Below are positions 35,464 to 43,624 of a stretch of DNA of 61,859 nt, piece after piece; positions within the stretch are counted from its first letter, which is position 1, and each line of letters begins with the position of its first letter. The notes beneath the pieces are model-generated. The model searched no databases. It had not been told where the DNA came from and saw only the letters and a program-made list of their open reading frames with translations. The stretch lies in NCBI GenBank assembly GCA_035405785.1, contig DAONJS010000014.1:1-61859 (forward strand). Reading direction: 5' to 3'. A program made the translations under genes and the position numbers. The DNA is from BPGX01 sp035405785 (lineage in GTDB: Bacteria; Bacteroidota; Bacteroidia; B-17B0; Aurantibacillaceae).

Positions 35464-35491
35464 GTAGGGGCGAATTGCCATTCGCCCTTAC
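35464..35491. repeat. GGGCG palindrome, copy 1 (inverted orientation)
   Basis: Arms GTAGGGGCGAAT and ATTCGCCCTTAC with loop TGCC. It is the reverse-strand relative of the elements at 37191-37218 and 43583-43610. Relative to them one stem pair is exchanged with its partner. Confidence 0.75.
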
Positions 35492-35507
35492 ATTTTGTTT
35501 TGTTCAG

Positions 35508-35613
35508 AACCTCATCCCCCTACCCCCTTCTCCTTGCGAGGAGAAGGGATGTATGGTATATACATTTTGTTCATTCCCCTCTACTTAAAAGGAGAGGGGT
35601 TAGGGGTGAGGTT
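35508..35613. repeat. 106-base palindromic element, AACCTCA...TGAGGTT
   Basis: The outer arms AACCTCATCCCCCTA and TTAGGGGTGAGGTT face each other. Inside are two further hairpins: CTTCTCC/GGAGAAG (35528-35547) and CCCCTCT/GGAGAGGGG (35576-35598). Its form recalls CCTCACCCC-type palindromes seen in many genomes. It is GC-richer than the surroundings, which suggests an imported, non-coding mobile element (MITE- or REP-like). Confidence 0.7.
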
Positions 35614-35620
35614 GTGGTTG

Positions 35621-35679
<59 letters not shown>

Positions 35680-35717
35680 ATTATTTTCTGTATATTCGCC
35701 AACCTAAATTTTTTAAA

Positions 35718-37043
35718 ATGCAATTATTACAACTTTTATTATCTCTTTCAATTCTCGTAGCCATCCACGAATTCGGACATTTTATTTTTGCTAAATTATT
35801 CAAGGTAAGAGTTGAAAAGTTTTATTTGTTTTTTGACTTTTTGTTTCCTTTTGCCAATCTTGCTAATTTTTCTTTATTTAAGAAAAAAGTAGGTGAAACA
35901 GAATATGGTATTGGCTGGTTTCCATTAGGTGGATATGTGCAAATCACAGGTATGGTTGATGAACAAATGGATAAATCTGTATTACAAACTGAACCACAAC
36001 CATGGGAATTTAGAAGCAAACCTGCATGGCAAAGATTATTGATAATGCTTGGGGGAATTTTAATGAATGTTATTTTGGGTGTGGTTATTTATTGGATGAT
36101 ATTATTAGTTTGGGGAAAAGAATATATTCCTGCTAATGAACTTAAATATGGCATTCAATGCGATTCTGTAGCCCTTTCAATGGGATTGAAAAATGGCGAT
36201 CAAATTATTTCTATTGACAATAAACCAGTTGAAAGTATTGAAAAAATTGCTTTGAAAATTGTTATCAATCAAGCCAAAAGTATTCAGGTAAAAAGAAATG
36301 GTCAAATAATTAATATACCTATTACTGAACAAAATTTAAGTGATATTTTGGCTAATGTAAAAAATTCAATGTTTGTAATGCCTCGCACACCAGTGGAAGT
36401 AGATAGTATAATACCGCATTCTTATGCTGATGATGCAGGGTTAAGAAAAGGTGATATAATAATTCAAGTAGATACCATCCCAGTTTTCTTTTTTGATGAA
36501 TACCAGTCGGCTGTATTGAAATATAAAGGAAAAGAAAAAGTGCCTTTTAAGATTTTAAGAAATAATGATACAATAGTTGTTCATGCTAATGTTAGTTTGC
36601 AAGGAACATTAGGATTTGTAAGAAATGTTGAAAAGTATCTGCCAATAAAAAAAGAAACCTATTCACTATCTCAAGCTATTAAACAAGGCACTAAAAATGC
36701 ATGGGAAAATATAGTAATGCAGGTAAAGCAATTCAGTGTTTTGTTCAAAGTAAAGAATGCACACAAGCAAGTTGGTGGATTTTATAGTATGTATAAAGCA
36801 ATGCCTGAAAAATGGGATTGGCGGGCATTCTGGTCATTTACAGCATTTTTATCACTGGTATTAGCATTTATGAATTTCTTACCTATTCCAATGTTAGATG
36901 GAGGATATATTTTATTCACATTATTTGAAATGATAACGGGAATTAAAGTGCCAGATAAAGTGATTTATTATGCTAATCAAGTAGGATTGTTTATCTTATT
37001 AGCCCTTATGATATGGGCAAATACTGATTGGTTGAGGAATTAA
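35718..37043 (+). CDS. rseP: Site-2 zinc metalloprotease RseP
   Basis: Intramembrane protease that cuts transmembrane anti-sigma factors or signal peptide remnants. The 441-residue protein has the zinc motif HEFGH at 17-21 in the first helix, two PDZ-like domains (about 130-280, seen as GLKNGDQIISID and GLRKGDIIIQVD), and the third zinc ligand in MLDGGYILF (Asp394). It lies alone between two repeat-filled gaps. Its -7 box TATATTCG differs by one base from consensus. Confidence 0.93.
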   Translation: MQLLQLLLSLSILVAIHEFGHFIFAKLFKVRVEKFYLFFDFLFPFANLANFSLFKKKVGETEYGIGWFPLGGYVQITGMVDEQMDKSVLQTEPQPWEFRSKPAWQRLLIMLGGILMNVILGVVIYWMILLVWGKEYIPANELKYGIQCDSVALSMGLKNGDQIISIDNKPVESIEKIALKIVINQAKSIQVKRNGQIINIPITEQNLSDILANVKNSMFVMPRTPVEVDSIIPHSYADDAGLRKGDIIIQVDTIPVFFFDEYQSAVLKYKGKEKVPFKILRNNDTIVVHANVSLQGTLGFVRNVEKYLPIKKETYSLSQAIKQGTKNAWENIVMQVKQFSVLFKVKNAHKQVGGFYSMYKAMPEKWDWRAFWSFTAFLSLVLAFMNFLPIPMLDGGYILFTLFEMITGIKVPDKVIYYANQVGLFILLALMIWANTDWLRN

Positions 37044-37063
37044 CTTTTTAGTATGTATTTTAA

Positions 37064-37150
37064 TTTTCAATGTGCCGACTGCAAGTCCCGACGACATAAA
37101 ATGTGTCGGGACACTGACCGAAATCGTCATGTGCGTTGGCACATTGAAAA
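37064..37150. repeat. Composite palindrome, copy 1
   Basis: Outer arms TTTTCAATGTGCC (37064-37076) and GGCACATTGAAAA (37138-37150) enclose a nested hairpin with arms TCCCGACG/GTCGGGA around the core ACAT-AAA-ATGT (37086-37111), followed by ACTGACCG. A near-identical copy is at 49386-49446. It carries a spurious reading frame. Confidence 0.8.
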
Positions 37151-37160
37151 AACAAACAAT

Positions 37161-37247
37161 GTAAAGGCGAATGGCCATAAACCCCTATCTGTAAGGGCGT
37201 ATGGCGATACGCCCCTACTCAAAACTAAAAACTCAAAACTAAAAATT
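37161..37247. repeat. GGGCG palindromes plus heptamers upstream of proS
   Basis: A decayed copy (37161-37188) is followed by an intact one (37191-37218: arms GTAAGGGCGTAT and ATACGCCCCTAC, loop GGCG), identical to 43583-43610. Then four heptamers in phase: CAAAACT, AAAAACT, CAAAACT, AAAAATT (37220-37247), ending six bases before the proS -7 box. Confidence 0.8.
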
Positions 37248-37253
37248 ATTGAA

Positions 37254-37261
37254 TATCTTTG
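37254..37261 (+). promoter_or_regulatory. -7 box TATCTTTG for proS
   Basis: Perfect TAnnTTTG, 15 bases before the ATG at 37277. The usual -33 position falls in the heptamer array. Confidence 0.55.
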
Positions 37262-37276
37262 TCGCAAAAAAAAATT

Positions 37277-38767
37277 ATGGCTCAAACTCTTACTAATAAA
37301 GAAATTACACCCCGTTCAAAAGATTACAGTCAATGGTATAATGATATTGTATTAAAATCTGGATTAGCAGATTATAGTGCTGTAAGAGGATGTATGATTA
37401 TTAAACCCTATGGTTATACCATCTGGGAAAAAATGCAACATACTTTAGATAAAATGTTCAAAGATACTGGTCATGTAAATGCCTACTTTCCTTTATTTAT
37501 TCCCAAATCTTTTTTTAGCAAAGAAGCAAGCCATGTAGAAGGATTTGCCAAAGAATGTGCAGTCGTTACTCATTATCGCCTAAAATTAGATGAAACTACA
37601 AAAGAAATTGTTGTTGATGAAGAAGCAAAGTTAGAAGAAGAATTAATCGTTCGCCCCACATCTGAAACAATTATCTGGAATACTTATAGATCATGGATTC
37701 AATCATACAGAGATTTACCATTACTTATCAATCAGTGGGCTAATGTAGTGAGATGGGAAATGCGAACAAGATTGTTTTTACGAACAGCAGAATTTTTATG
37801 GCAGGAAGGACACACTGCACATGCTACTGCCGAAGAAGCCATTGAAGAAGCAGAAAAAATGCTCAATGTTTATGCGGATTTTGCTGAAAACACGCTTGCA
37901 ATACCTGTTATTAAAGGTATCAAAACCCCTAACGAAAGATTTGCAGGAGCAGTAGAAACATATTGCATAGAAGCTCTTATGCAAGATGGGAAAGCCCTTC
38001 AAGCTGGAACTTCGCACTTTTTAGGACAAAATTTTGCCAAAGCATTTGATGTAAAATTTGCTAATAAAAATGGTGAGTTAGAATATGTATGGGCAACTTC
38101 GTGGGGTGTTTCTACTCGTTTAATGGGTGCTTTAGTAATGTCTCATAGTGATGATTTAGGATTAGTGCTTCCACCAAAAATTGCACCATTGCAAGTGGTT
38201 ATTGTTCCTATTTACAAAGGATTAGATGAAATGTGTGAAATTAAAAATGCAGTTGAGCCATTGATAAAAGGATTATTGAAAAACAACATCACTGTAAAAT
38301 TTGATGATGATGATAAACAAAGACCAGGTTGGAAATTTGCTCAGTATGAAATGCAAGGAGTTCCTGTTAGAATTGCTGTTGGAAAAAGAGATTTAAGTAA
38401 TAATCAAATTGAAGTGGCAAGAAGAGATACTCATGAAAAAGTATATTTTTCTTTGGATAACGCAGTAGAGAGTGTTGTAAAATTATTGGATAATATACAG
38501 AAAAATTTATTTAGATTAGCCAAAGAAAGATTAGATGCTAATATCCATAAAGTAAACAGTTGGGAAGAATTTAAAGAAGTTTTAGATAATAAAGGCGGAT
38601 TTGTATATGCTCATTGGGATGGAACATCAGAAACAGAATTAAAAATAAAAGAAGAAACAAAAGCAACTATTCGTTGTATTCCTCTTGATAATCCAAAAGA
38701 AGAGGGAAAGTGCATATACTCAGGAAAGCCCAGCCCTCAAAGAGTATTATTTGCAAGAGCATATTAG
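37277..38767 (+). CDS. proS: Prolyl-tRNA synthetase (type 3, archaeal/eukaryal-like)
   Basis: Charges tRNA-Pro. The 496-residue class II synthetase is the short form lacking the bacterial insertion domain. Motif 2 and neighbours are visible (IVRPTSETIIW, LLINQWANVVRWEMRTRLFL, RTAEFLWQEGHTAHA), then an anticodon-binding domain (about 290-390) and a C-terminal domain ending CIYSGKPSPQRVLFARAY, in which the terminal Tyr is typical of type 3 ProS. The start is set by the -7 box; the frame from TTG at 37259 runs through the box. Confidence 0.96.
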   Translation: MAQTLTNKEITPRSKDYSQWYNDIVLKSGLADYSAVRGCMIIKPYGYTIWEKMQHTLDKMFKDTGHVNAYFPLFIPKSFFSKEASHVEGFAKECAVVTHYRLKLDETTKEIVVDEEAKLEEELIVRPTSETIIWNTYRSWIQSYRDLPLLINQWANVVRWEMRTRLFLRTAEFLWQEGHTAHATAEEAIEEAEKMLNVYADFAENTLAIPVIKGIKTPNERFAGAVETYCIEALMQDGKALQAGTSHFLGQNFAKAFDVKFANKNGELEYVWATSWGVSTRLMGALVMSHSDDLGLVLPPKIAPLQVVIVPIYKGLDEMCEIKNAVEPLIKGLLKNNITVKFDDDDKQRPGWKFAQYEMQGVPVRIAVGKRDLSNNQIEVARRDTHEKVYFSLDNAVESVVKLLDNIQKNLFRLAKERLDANIHKVNSWEEFKEVLDNKGGFVYAHWDGTSETELKIKEETKATIRCIPLDNPKEEGKCIYSGKPSPQRVLFARAY

Positions 38768-38773
38768 TAGTTA

Positions 38774-38805
38774 TTTGAATATAAGAAATATTTTATTTAT
38801 ATTTG
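38774..38805 (+). promoter_or_regulatory. Promoter, TTTG-N20-TATATTTG
   Basis: TTTG (38774-38777) just after the proS stop, 20 bases, TATATTTG (38798-38805) followed by C, 16 bases before the ATG of the T9SS cargo gene at 38822. Confidence 0.7.
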
Positions 38806-38821
38806 CATAAAAATTAAAACT

Positions 38822-39871
38822 ATGAAAAAACAAATTTACATTTTAGGTAGTGCTATACTTAGTATTCAGTTAAGTGCGCAAATTACACTTACTCAAACAG
38901 GAAATGCACCTGCTTCAGGAGATGTGCAATCAATTAAATACTTAGATTCAACTGCATCATTAAGTAAAACTGCAGGAGCAAATGTAACATTGGATTATAG
39001 TTCATCTGTTACAAATTCTACAAATACAGCTGTAACAATGGTTACATATACTACTGCATCATCAATCCCTGGTTCATCAATGTTCACTTCTGCAGGAGCA
39101 AATGTTGCTGCAACTGATAGTTCGGAATTTTACAAATCAACTTCTACAACTTTAGAAATGTTGGGAAATTTGTCTGCTGATGGTACTTATATTTTTTTTA
39201 GTAATAGCATGAAAGTAATGCAGTTTCCATTTACATATCCAAATTCATTTACAGATTCATATTCTGGAACATTGAGTGTTAATGGCATTGGTAATTTTAA
39301 TCTTACAGGAAATTTAGTTGTTTCTTCTGATGCTTATGGAACGGTTATTCTACCATCATCACCTTCTAATTTAACCTTTAATAATGTTTTAAGAGTGAAA
39401 ATGTCAAACACAATGAATATTGTAGGTACTGGAACACTTGCTTTTGTTACAGGAACAATGATTACAACAGATTATATGTATTTTAAAAGTGGCACAAAGA
39501 ATTCGTTTTTTCAAATAAGCTATCAGTATTCAGATGTACCTGCTTTTGGCCCTCCAAGTAATAACTATAGTATAACTTATGACGCATCGCTTCCAGTAAA
39601 TGTTACGGAAATTTCAAACCAACAACCCTCTTTATTTATCTTTCCAAATCCATCTAATGAATATTTAAAGATACAATTTAATAATGCAGATTATACTAAC
39701 ATTAAAATATCTGATATACAAGGTAAAATTGTAAAAGTTATTTCATTGGTTAAGAATACTGAAGTACAAAATATTGATATAAAAGATTTGTCAAGCGGAA
39801 CTTATTTTATACAATTATCTGGCTCTGAAAAAGGATTATCTGAAGTTGTATATAAGTTTATCAAAGAGTAA
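38822..39871 (+). CDS. Secreted protein with T9SS type A sorting domain
   Basis: A 349-residue exported protein. The signal peptide is about residues 1-20 (ending IQLSAQ). The central part (25-255) is Ser/Thr/Ala-rich beta structure without a recognised domain. The last 80 residues form a type A sorting domain: SLFIFPNPSNEYLKIQF, IKISDIQGKIVKVI, DIKDLSSGTYFIQL. Export is therefore expected through the type IX system, with anchoring on the surface. Function beyond that is unknown. It has its own strong promoter and terminator. Confidence 0.88.
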   Translation: MKKQIYILGSAILSIQLSAQITLTQTGNAPASGDVQSIKYLDSTASLSKTAGANVTLDYSSSVTNSTNTAVTMVTYTTASSIPGSSMFTSAGANVAATDSSEFYKSTSTTLEMLGNLSADGTYIFFSNSMKVMQFPFTYPNSFTDSYSGTLSVNGIGNFNLTGNLVVSSDAYGTVILPSSPSNLTFNNVLRVKMSNTMNIVGTGTLAFVTGTMITTDYMYFKSGTKNSFFQISYQYSDVPAFGPPSNNYSITYDASLPVNVTEISNQQPSLFIFPNPSNEYLKIQFNNADYTNIKISDIQGKIVKVISLVKNTEVQNIDIKDLSSGTYFIQLSGSEKGLSEVVYKFIKE

Positions 39872-39898
39872 TTTTTCTGAGTATAAAAAATCAAGTTT

Positions 39899-39942
39899 TT
39901 CAAAAGCCCTTAAAAGAAATTAAGGGCTTTTTTGATTTTTTT
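39899..39942 (+). terminator. Terminator after the T9SS cargo gene
   Basis: Perfect stem AAAAGCCCTTAA/TTAAGGGCTTTT (39902-39913 and 39920-39931) with loop AAGAAA, followed by a T-rich run. Confidence 0.9.
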
Positions 39943-39957
39943 GTGGTTATAGTTTTA

Positions 39958-40046
39958 CCGTCATTGCGAGGGTGAATACCCGAAGCAATCTCATCAGAGA
40001 TGAGGAATATACATTTGAGATTACTTCGCTACGCTCGTAATGACGG
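39958..40046. repeat. CCGTCATTGCGAG palindromic element
   Basis: Left arm CCGTCATTGCGAGGG...GAAGCAATCTCA and right arm TGAGATTACTTCGCTACGC...TAATGACGG form an 89-base imperfect palindrome. The right end (CGTAATGACGG) recurs at 40118-40128. This TCATTGCGAG...GAAGCAATCTC pattern resembles palindromes dispersed in many unrelated genomes. It lies just after a terminator. Confidence 0.7.
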
Positions 40047-40067
40047 GTTGACTTTTGAATTTACTTC

Positions 40068-40117
40068 ACCTGTGAAATTTATTCTATAATATTTTTAAGA
40101 TGCATTATTTCACAGGT
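40068..40117. repeat. Perfect 11-base inverted repeat
   Basis: ACCTGTGAAAT (40068-40078) and ATTTCACAGGT (40107-40117) with a 28-base loop, inserted between the end of the CGTCATTGCGAG element and a repeated fragment of it. The nesting suggests insertion into the larger palindrome. Confidence 0.65.
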
Positions 40118-40129
40118 TCGTAATGACGG

Positions 40130-40171
40130 CAAAACTCATAACTAAAAATTAAAAACTCACAACTAAAAACT
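40130..40171. repeat. Heptamer array upstream of the DUF2723 gene
   Basis: Six units in phase: CAAAACT, CATAACT, AAAAATT, AAAAACT, CACAACT, AAAAACT. The array ends six bases before the -7 box at 40178. The whole 335-base gap 39872-40206 consists of the terminator, the palindromes, this array and the promoter. Confidence 0.85.
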
Positions 40172-40177
40172 TTTTAA

Positions 40178-40185
40178 TACATTTG
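40178..40185 (+). promoter_or_regulatory. -7 box TACATTTG for the DUF2723 gene
   Basis: Perfect TAnnTTTG followed by C, 21 bases before the ATG at 40207. The -33 position falls in the heptamer array and shows no TTG. Confidence 0.55.
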
Positions 40186-40206
40186 CCACCTTATTAAAAT
40201 TTAGAT

Positions 40207-43200
40207 ATGAACAGTTCTTTTAAGAAATTAAACAACATTGTAGGTTGGATTGTATTTGGTATTGCTGCATTTACCTATTTAAGTACTATTGAACCAACTG
40301 CCAGTTTTTGGGATTGTGGAGAATTTATTGCTTGTACTTATAAATTAGAAGTAGGGCATCCACCGGGAGCACCAACATTTATGTTGTTTGGTAAGATATT
40401 TACATTGTTTGCAGGCAACGATGTAACAAAGGTAGCCATGATGGTCAATGCTATGTCTGCATTAGCATCTGCATTCACAATTTTATTTTTATTCTGGACT
40501 ATAAGCAGATTAGCATTTAAAATTGTTTCTAAAAATAACAGAGATTATGAATTAAGCATAGCTGAAACTATTGCTATTCTTGGGGCTTCTGCAGTAGGTG
40601 CATTGGCTTATACATTTTCTGATTCATTCTGGTTTTCAGCAGTAGAAGGAGAAGTATATGCATCTTCATCTTTGTTTACAGCGCTTGTATTCTGGGCAAT
40701 ATTGAAATGGGAAGAAGAAGATGACACAGATTCTACTTCTGCATGGAGATGGATAGTGTTAATTAGTTACTTGATTGGCTTGTCTATTGGTGTGCATTTA
40801 TTAAATTTACTGGTTATTCCTGCCATTGTATATGTGTATTACTTCAAAAAATATAAATTTTCTTGGAAAAGTTTCTTTATAGCAGGTATAGTGGGGATTA
40901 TTTTATTAGGATTTGTTCAATCTATTTTAATTCCTAAAATAGTTAAGTTATTAGCCGATAGTGAAGTTTTTGCTGTTAATAAATTAGGTCTTCCATTTAA
41001 CTCAGGTATTGTTTTATTCTTTTTGTTCTTAGTTTCTTCAATTGTATTATTCATTATGTATTCTGTAACAAATAATAAAAAATACTATCAATATGGATTT
41101 TATTCTTTAATTGCATTTGCAATACTTTCAACATTTAGCGGATTGAGTGGCACTGGTATTTTGTTAAGAATGATTACTTTTGGTTTATTGATTTATGGTA
41201 TTCAAAAATTGAAAAATAATTTACTTGCATTTAATATCACTATGATGTCATTGGCGGCATTGTTGATCGGTTATTCTACCTTTTTTGTAATTGTCATTCG
41301 TTCGCAAGCTAATCCACCAATGGATGAAAACGATCCTGAAAATGCTCCTAATGTTTTATCTTATCTATTAAGAGAACAATACGGCGATTGGCCAATAGTT
41401 TATGGTCAATATTATAATGCTCCTACAAAGCCATCTAATTATTACAAAGATATAGATCCTATTTTTGCTAAAGATGAAAAAACAGGAAAGTATAAAATGG
41501 TAAATGATGGAAAAAAAGCTATTCCAACTTATGAAGAAGAGTTTTGTACAATATTTCCGAGAATGTGGAGTAGTAGAGAAGATCATGTTGCCGGATATAA
41601 ATATTGGGGAAATGTTTCAAGGAATCATAAAATAATCAGTAAAATGAATGAAAATGGAGAGGTGGAAAATATTGAAGTGCCAACATTTGGTGCTAATATG
41701 ACTTTCTTTTTCAGATACCAGTTAGGTTATATGTATTTTAGATATTTTCTCTGGAATTTTATGGGAAGACAAAATGATGTACAAGGATTAACAGGTAATC
41801 CCTTAGAAGGAAATGCAATTAGTGGAATTTCTTTTATTGACGATTTACTTTTGGGTGGAGACGGCTATAGCCAACTTAAAACTTATGCTCTTCAAAATAA
41901 TAAAGGGCATAATGAATTGTATGCTTTACCATTGTTATTAGGATTATTGGGTATGTTTTACAACTTCAAAAAAAACAAACCAATTTTATGGATTGTATTT
42001 TTATTCTTTTTCTTTACAGGTATTGCTATCAATATCTATTTAAATGTGCAACCATATCAGCCAAGAGAACGTGATTATGCTTATGCAGGATCATTTTATG
42101 TATTTAGTATCTGGATTGGAATGGGTGTATTATTTTTATATGAATTATTAAATGAATACTTAAAACCACAAACTTCTTCTGTGCTGGCTACAATTGTATC
42201 ACTTATAGTTCCCGGAATAATGGCTGCAGAAGAATGGGATGATCATGATCGTTCAAAAAGAACACTTGCCCGTGATTGTGCTATTGATTATCTTGAATCT
42301 TGCGAAAAAAATGGTATTTTATTTACAAATGGAGATAATGATACATTTCCATTGTGGTATGCTCAGGAAGTAGAAGGTATTCGCACAGATGTTCGTGTAT
42401 GTAATTTGAGTTTATTTCAAACAGATTGGTATATCAACCAAATGAGAAGAAAAGCATACGAATCTGATCCTATGCCATTAACAATGAGTCCTGAAAAATA
42501 TGCTTACAGCAATAGAGACGTAGTTTACTTAATTGAACAAACTAAAAACGAAATGAATTTAAAAGATGTTATTGATTTTGTGGCAAGTGATGATCCACAA
42601 AATAAGTTTCCAATAGGTAATGGTAAGTATCTTGATTTTATACCAACAAAAAGTTATTACATTGATGTAGATTCAATACAAGTGATTAAAAATAAAGTTG
42701 TACCAGAAAAAGATTATCCAAAGATTGAAAAAAGAATATCATTTAGATTAGGAAGAAATTATATCACTAAAAATGATTTGATGGTTTTAGATTTAGTGGC
42801 ACACAACGACTGGAGCAGACCAATTTATTTTGCTGTAACTACTGGATCTGAAGCTTATGTGGGCTTACAAAATTATTTTCAATTAGAAGGATTAGCTTAT
42901 AGATTTGTTCCAATTCAACAAACACCAGAAGATAGAATGAGCGGTGGAAGAGTAAATACCGATAGAATGTATGATATAGTGATGAACAAATATCAATGGG
43001 GTGGAATGGATAAAGATGGCGTTTATTTGGATGAAAATTGTTTGAGAATGGCTGGTAATATCAGAATGCAAGTAACTATTCTTGCTAATGCTTTGATTCG
43101 TGAAGGTAAAAAAGATAAAGCAAAAAAAGTGCTGGATTATATGATGAGTAAAATCAAAGAAGAAAATGTACCTTATGATCCATCTGTATTTACAATAGCC

Positions 43201-43485
43201 GCTTGTTATTATCAAATAGGAGATACTACTACTGCTAATAAACTTTCAAAAAAATTATTTGATATAATGGAACATGATTTACAAGTGTATAATTCATATA
43301 AGATGATGGATCAGATTGCTTTCACCAGAGAAATGCGACAATGCAAGGATATTATGCAAAGATTAGCTTCACTTACAATGCAGTTTAATCAAAAACAATT
43401 ATCAGATGATTTTGTAAATAGATTATCCAAATATCTCACAAAAGAAGATTTAATGGAAGAACAACAAGGTGAAAGTGAAAAGTGA
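40207..43485 (+). CDS. DUF2723 multi-spanning membrane protein
   Basis: A 1092-residue protein. The N-terminal half holds about 12 or more membrane helices. The DUF2723 block is at the start: YLSTIEPTASFWDCGEFIA followed by KLEVGHPPGAPTF. The Asp and Glu in the first periplasmic loop recall GT-C glycosyltransferases, so a polyprenyl-sugar-dependent transfer is plausible but unproven. The C-terminal 350 residues are soluble, with YAQEVEGIRTDVRVCNLSL and TPR-like helices. The last residues (GESEK) and the stop codon come from AGTGAAN heptamers, so the repeat defines the end of the protein. Confidence 0.88.
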   Translation: MNSSFKKLNNIVGWIVFGIAAFTYLSTIEPTASFWDCGEFIACTYKLEVGHPPGAPTFMLFGKIFTLFAGNDVTKVAMMVNAMSALASAFTILFLFWTISRLAFKIVSKNNRDYELSIAETIAILGASAVGALAYTFSDSFWFSAVEGEVYASSSLFTALVFWAILKWEEEDDTDSTSAWRWIVLISYLIGLSIGVHLLNLLVIPAIVYVYYFKKYKFSWKSFFIAGIVGIILLGFVQSILIPKIVKLLADSEVFAVNKLGLPFNSGIVLFFLFLVSSIVLFIMYSVTNNKKYYQYGFYSLIAFAILSTFSGLSGTGILLRMITFGLLIYGIQKLKNNLLAFNITMMSLAALLIGYSTFFVIVIRSQANPPMDENDPENAPNVLSYLLREQYGDWPIVYGQYYNAPTKPSNYYKDIDPIFAKDEKTGKYKMVNDGKKAIPTYEEEFCTIFPRMWSSREDHVAGYKYWGNVSRNHKIISKMNENGEVENIEVPTFGANMTFFFRYQLGYMYFRYFLWNFMGRQNDVQGLTGNPLEGNAISGISFIDDLLLGGDGYSQLKTYALQNNKGHNELYALPLLLGLLGMFYNFKKNKPILWIVFLFFFFTGIAINIYLNVQPYQPRERDYAYAGSFYVFSIWIGMGVLFLYELLNEYLKPQTSSVLATIVSLIVPGIMAAEEWDDHDRSKRTLARDCAIDYLESCEKNGILFTNGDNDTFPLWYAQEVEGIRTDVRVCNLSLFQTDWYINQMRRKAYESDPMPLTMSPEKYAYSNRDVVYLIEQTKNEMNLKDVIDFVASDDPQNKFPIGNGKYLDFIPTKSYYIDVDSIQVIKNKVVPEKDYPKIEKRISFRLGRNYITKNDLMVLDLVAHNDWSRPIYFAVTTGSEAYVGLQNYFQLEGLAYRFVPIQQTPEDRMSGGRVNTDRMYDIVMNKYQWGGMDKDGVYLDENCLRMAGNIRMQVTILANALIREGKKDKAKKVLDYMMSKIKEENVPYDPSVFTIAACYYQIGDTTTANKLSKKLFDIMEHDLQVYNSYKMMDQIAFTREMRQCKDIMQRLASLTMQFNQKQLSDDFVNRLSKYLTKEDLMEEQQGESEK

Positions 43486-43571
43486 AGAGTGAATAGCACC
43501 GACATTTATGTCGGTAGTGAAAAGTGAAAAATGAATAGTGATTATTGAACATTGAATATTGAATATTGAAA
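43474..43571. repeat. Heptamer array with an embedded palindrome, at the end of the DUF2723 gene
   Basis: AGTGAAA, AGTGAAG, AGTGAAT (43474-43494), a 21-base insert containing the palindrome ACCGACAT-TT-ATGTCGGT (43498-43515), then eight units in the same phase: AGTGAAA twice, AATGAAT, AGTGATT, ATTGAAC, ATTGAAT twice, ATTGAAA. The array changes from the AGTGAAN to the ATTGAAN type without loss of phase. The DUF2723 stop codon lies inside the second unit. Confidence 0.9.
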
Positions 43572-43582
43572 AAAAAAACAAT

Positions 43583-43610
43583 GTAAGGGCGTATGGCGAT
43601 ACGCCCCTAC
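43583..43610. repeat. GGGCG palindrome, copy identical to 37191-37218
   Basis: Arms GTAAGGGCGTAT and ATACGCCCCTAC with loop GGCG. It is followed at 43612-43625 by two heptamers CAAAACT that run into the -7 box of the MazG-like gene. Confidence 0.85.
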
Positions 43611-43624
43611 TCAAAACTCAAAAC

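Noticed and set aside
37053..37355. Open frame of 100 codons ahead of proS
   Set aside because: It reads through the composite palindrome and the GGGCG palindromes and runs into proS in another frame. Repeat-derived, not a gene.
39958..40046. tRNA-like or riboswitch structure
   Set aside because: The symmetry is a simple palindrome without the conserved loops of a tRNA or known riboswitch, and it sits after a terminator, far from the next start.
42892..43215. Long reverse-strand frame inside the DUF2723 gene
   Set aside because: It is antisense to a well-supported coding region and its His/Ile-rich product has no family character. The same applies to the other reverse frames inside purL and mutY.
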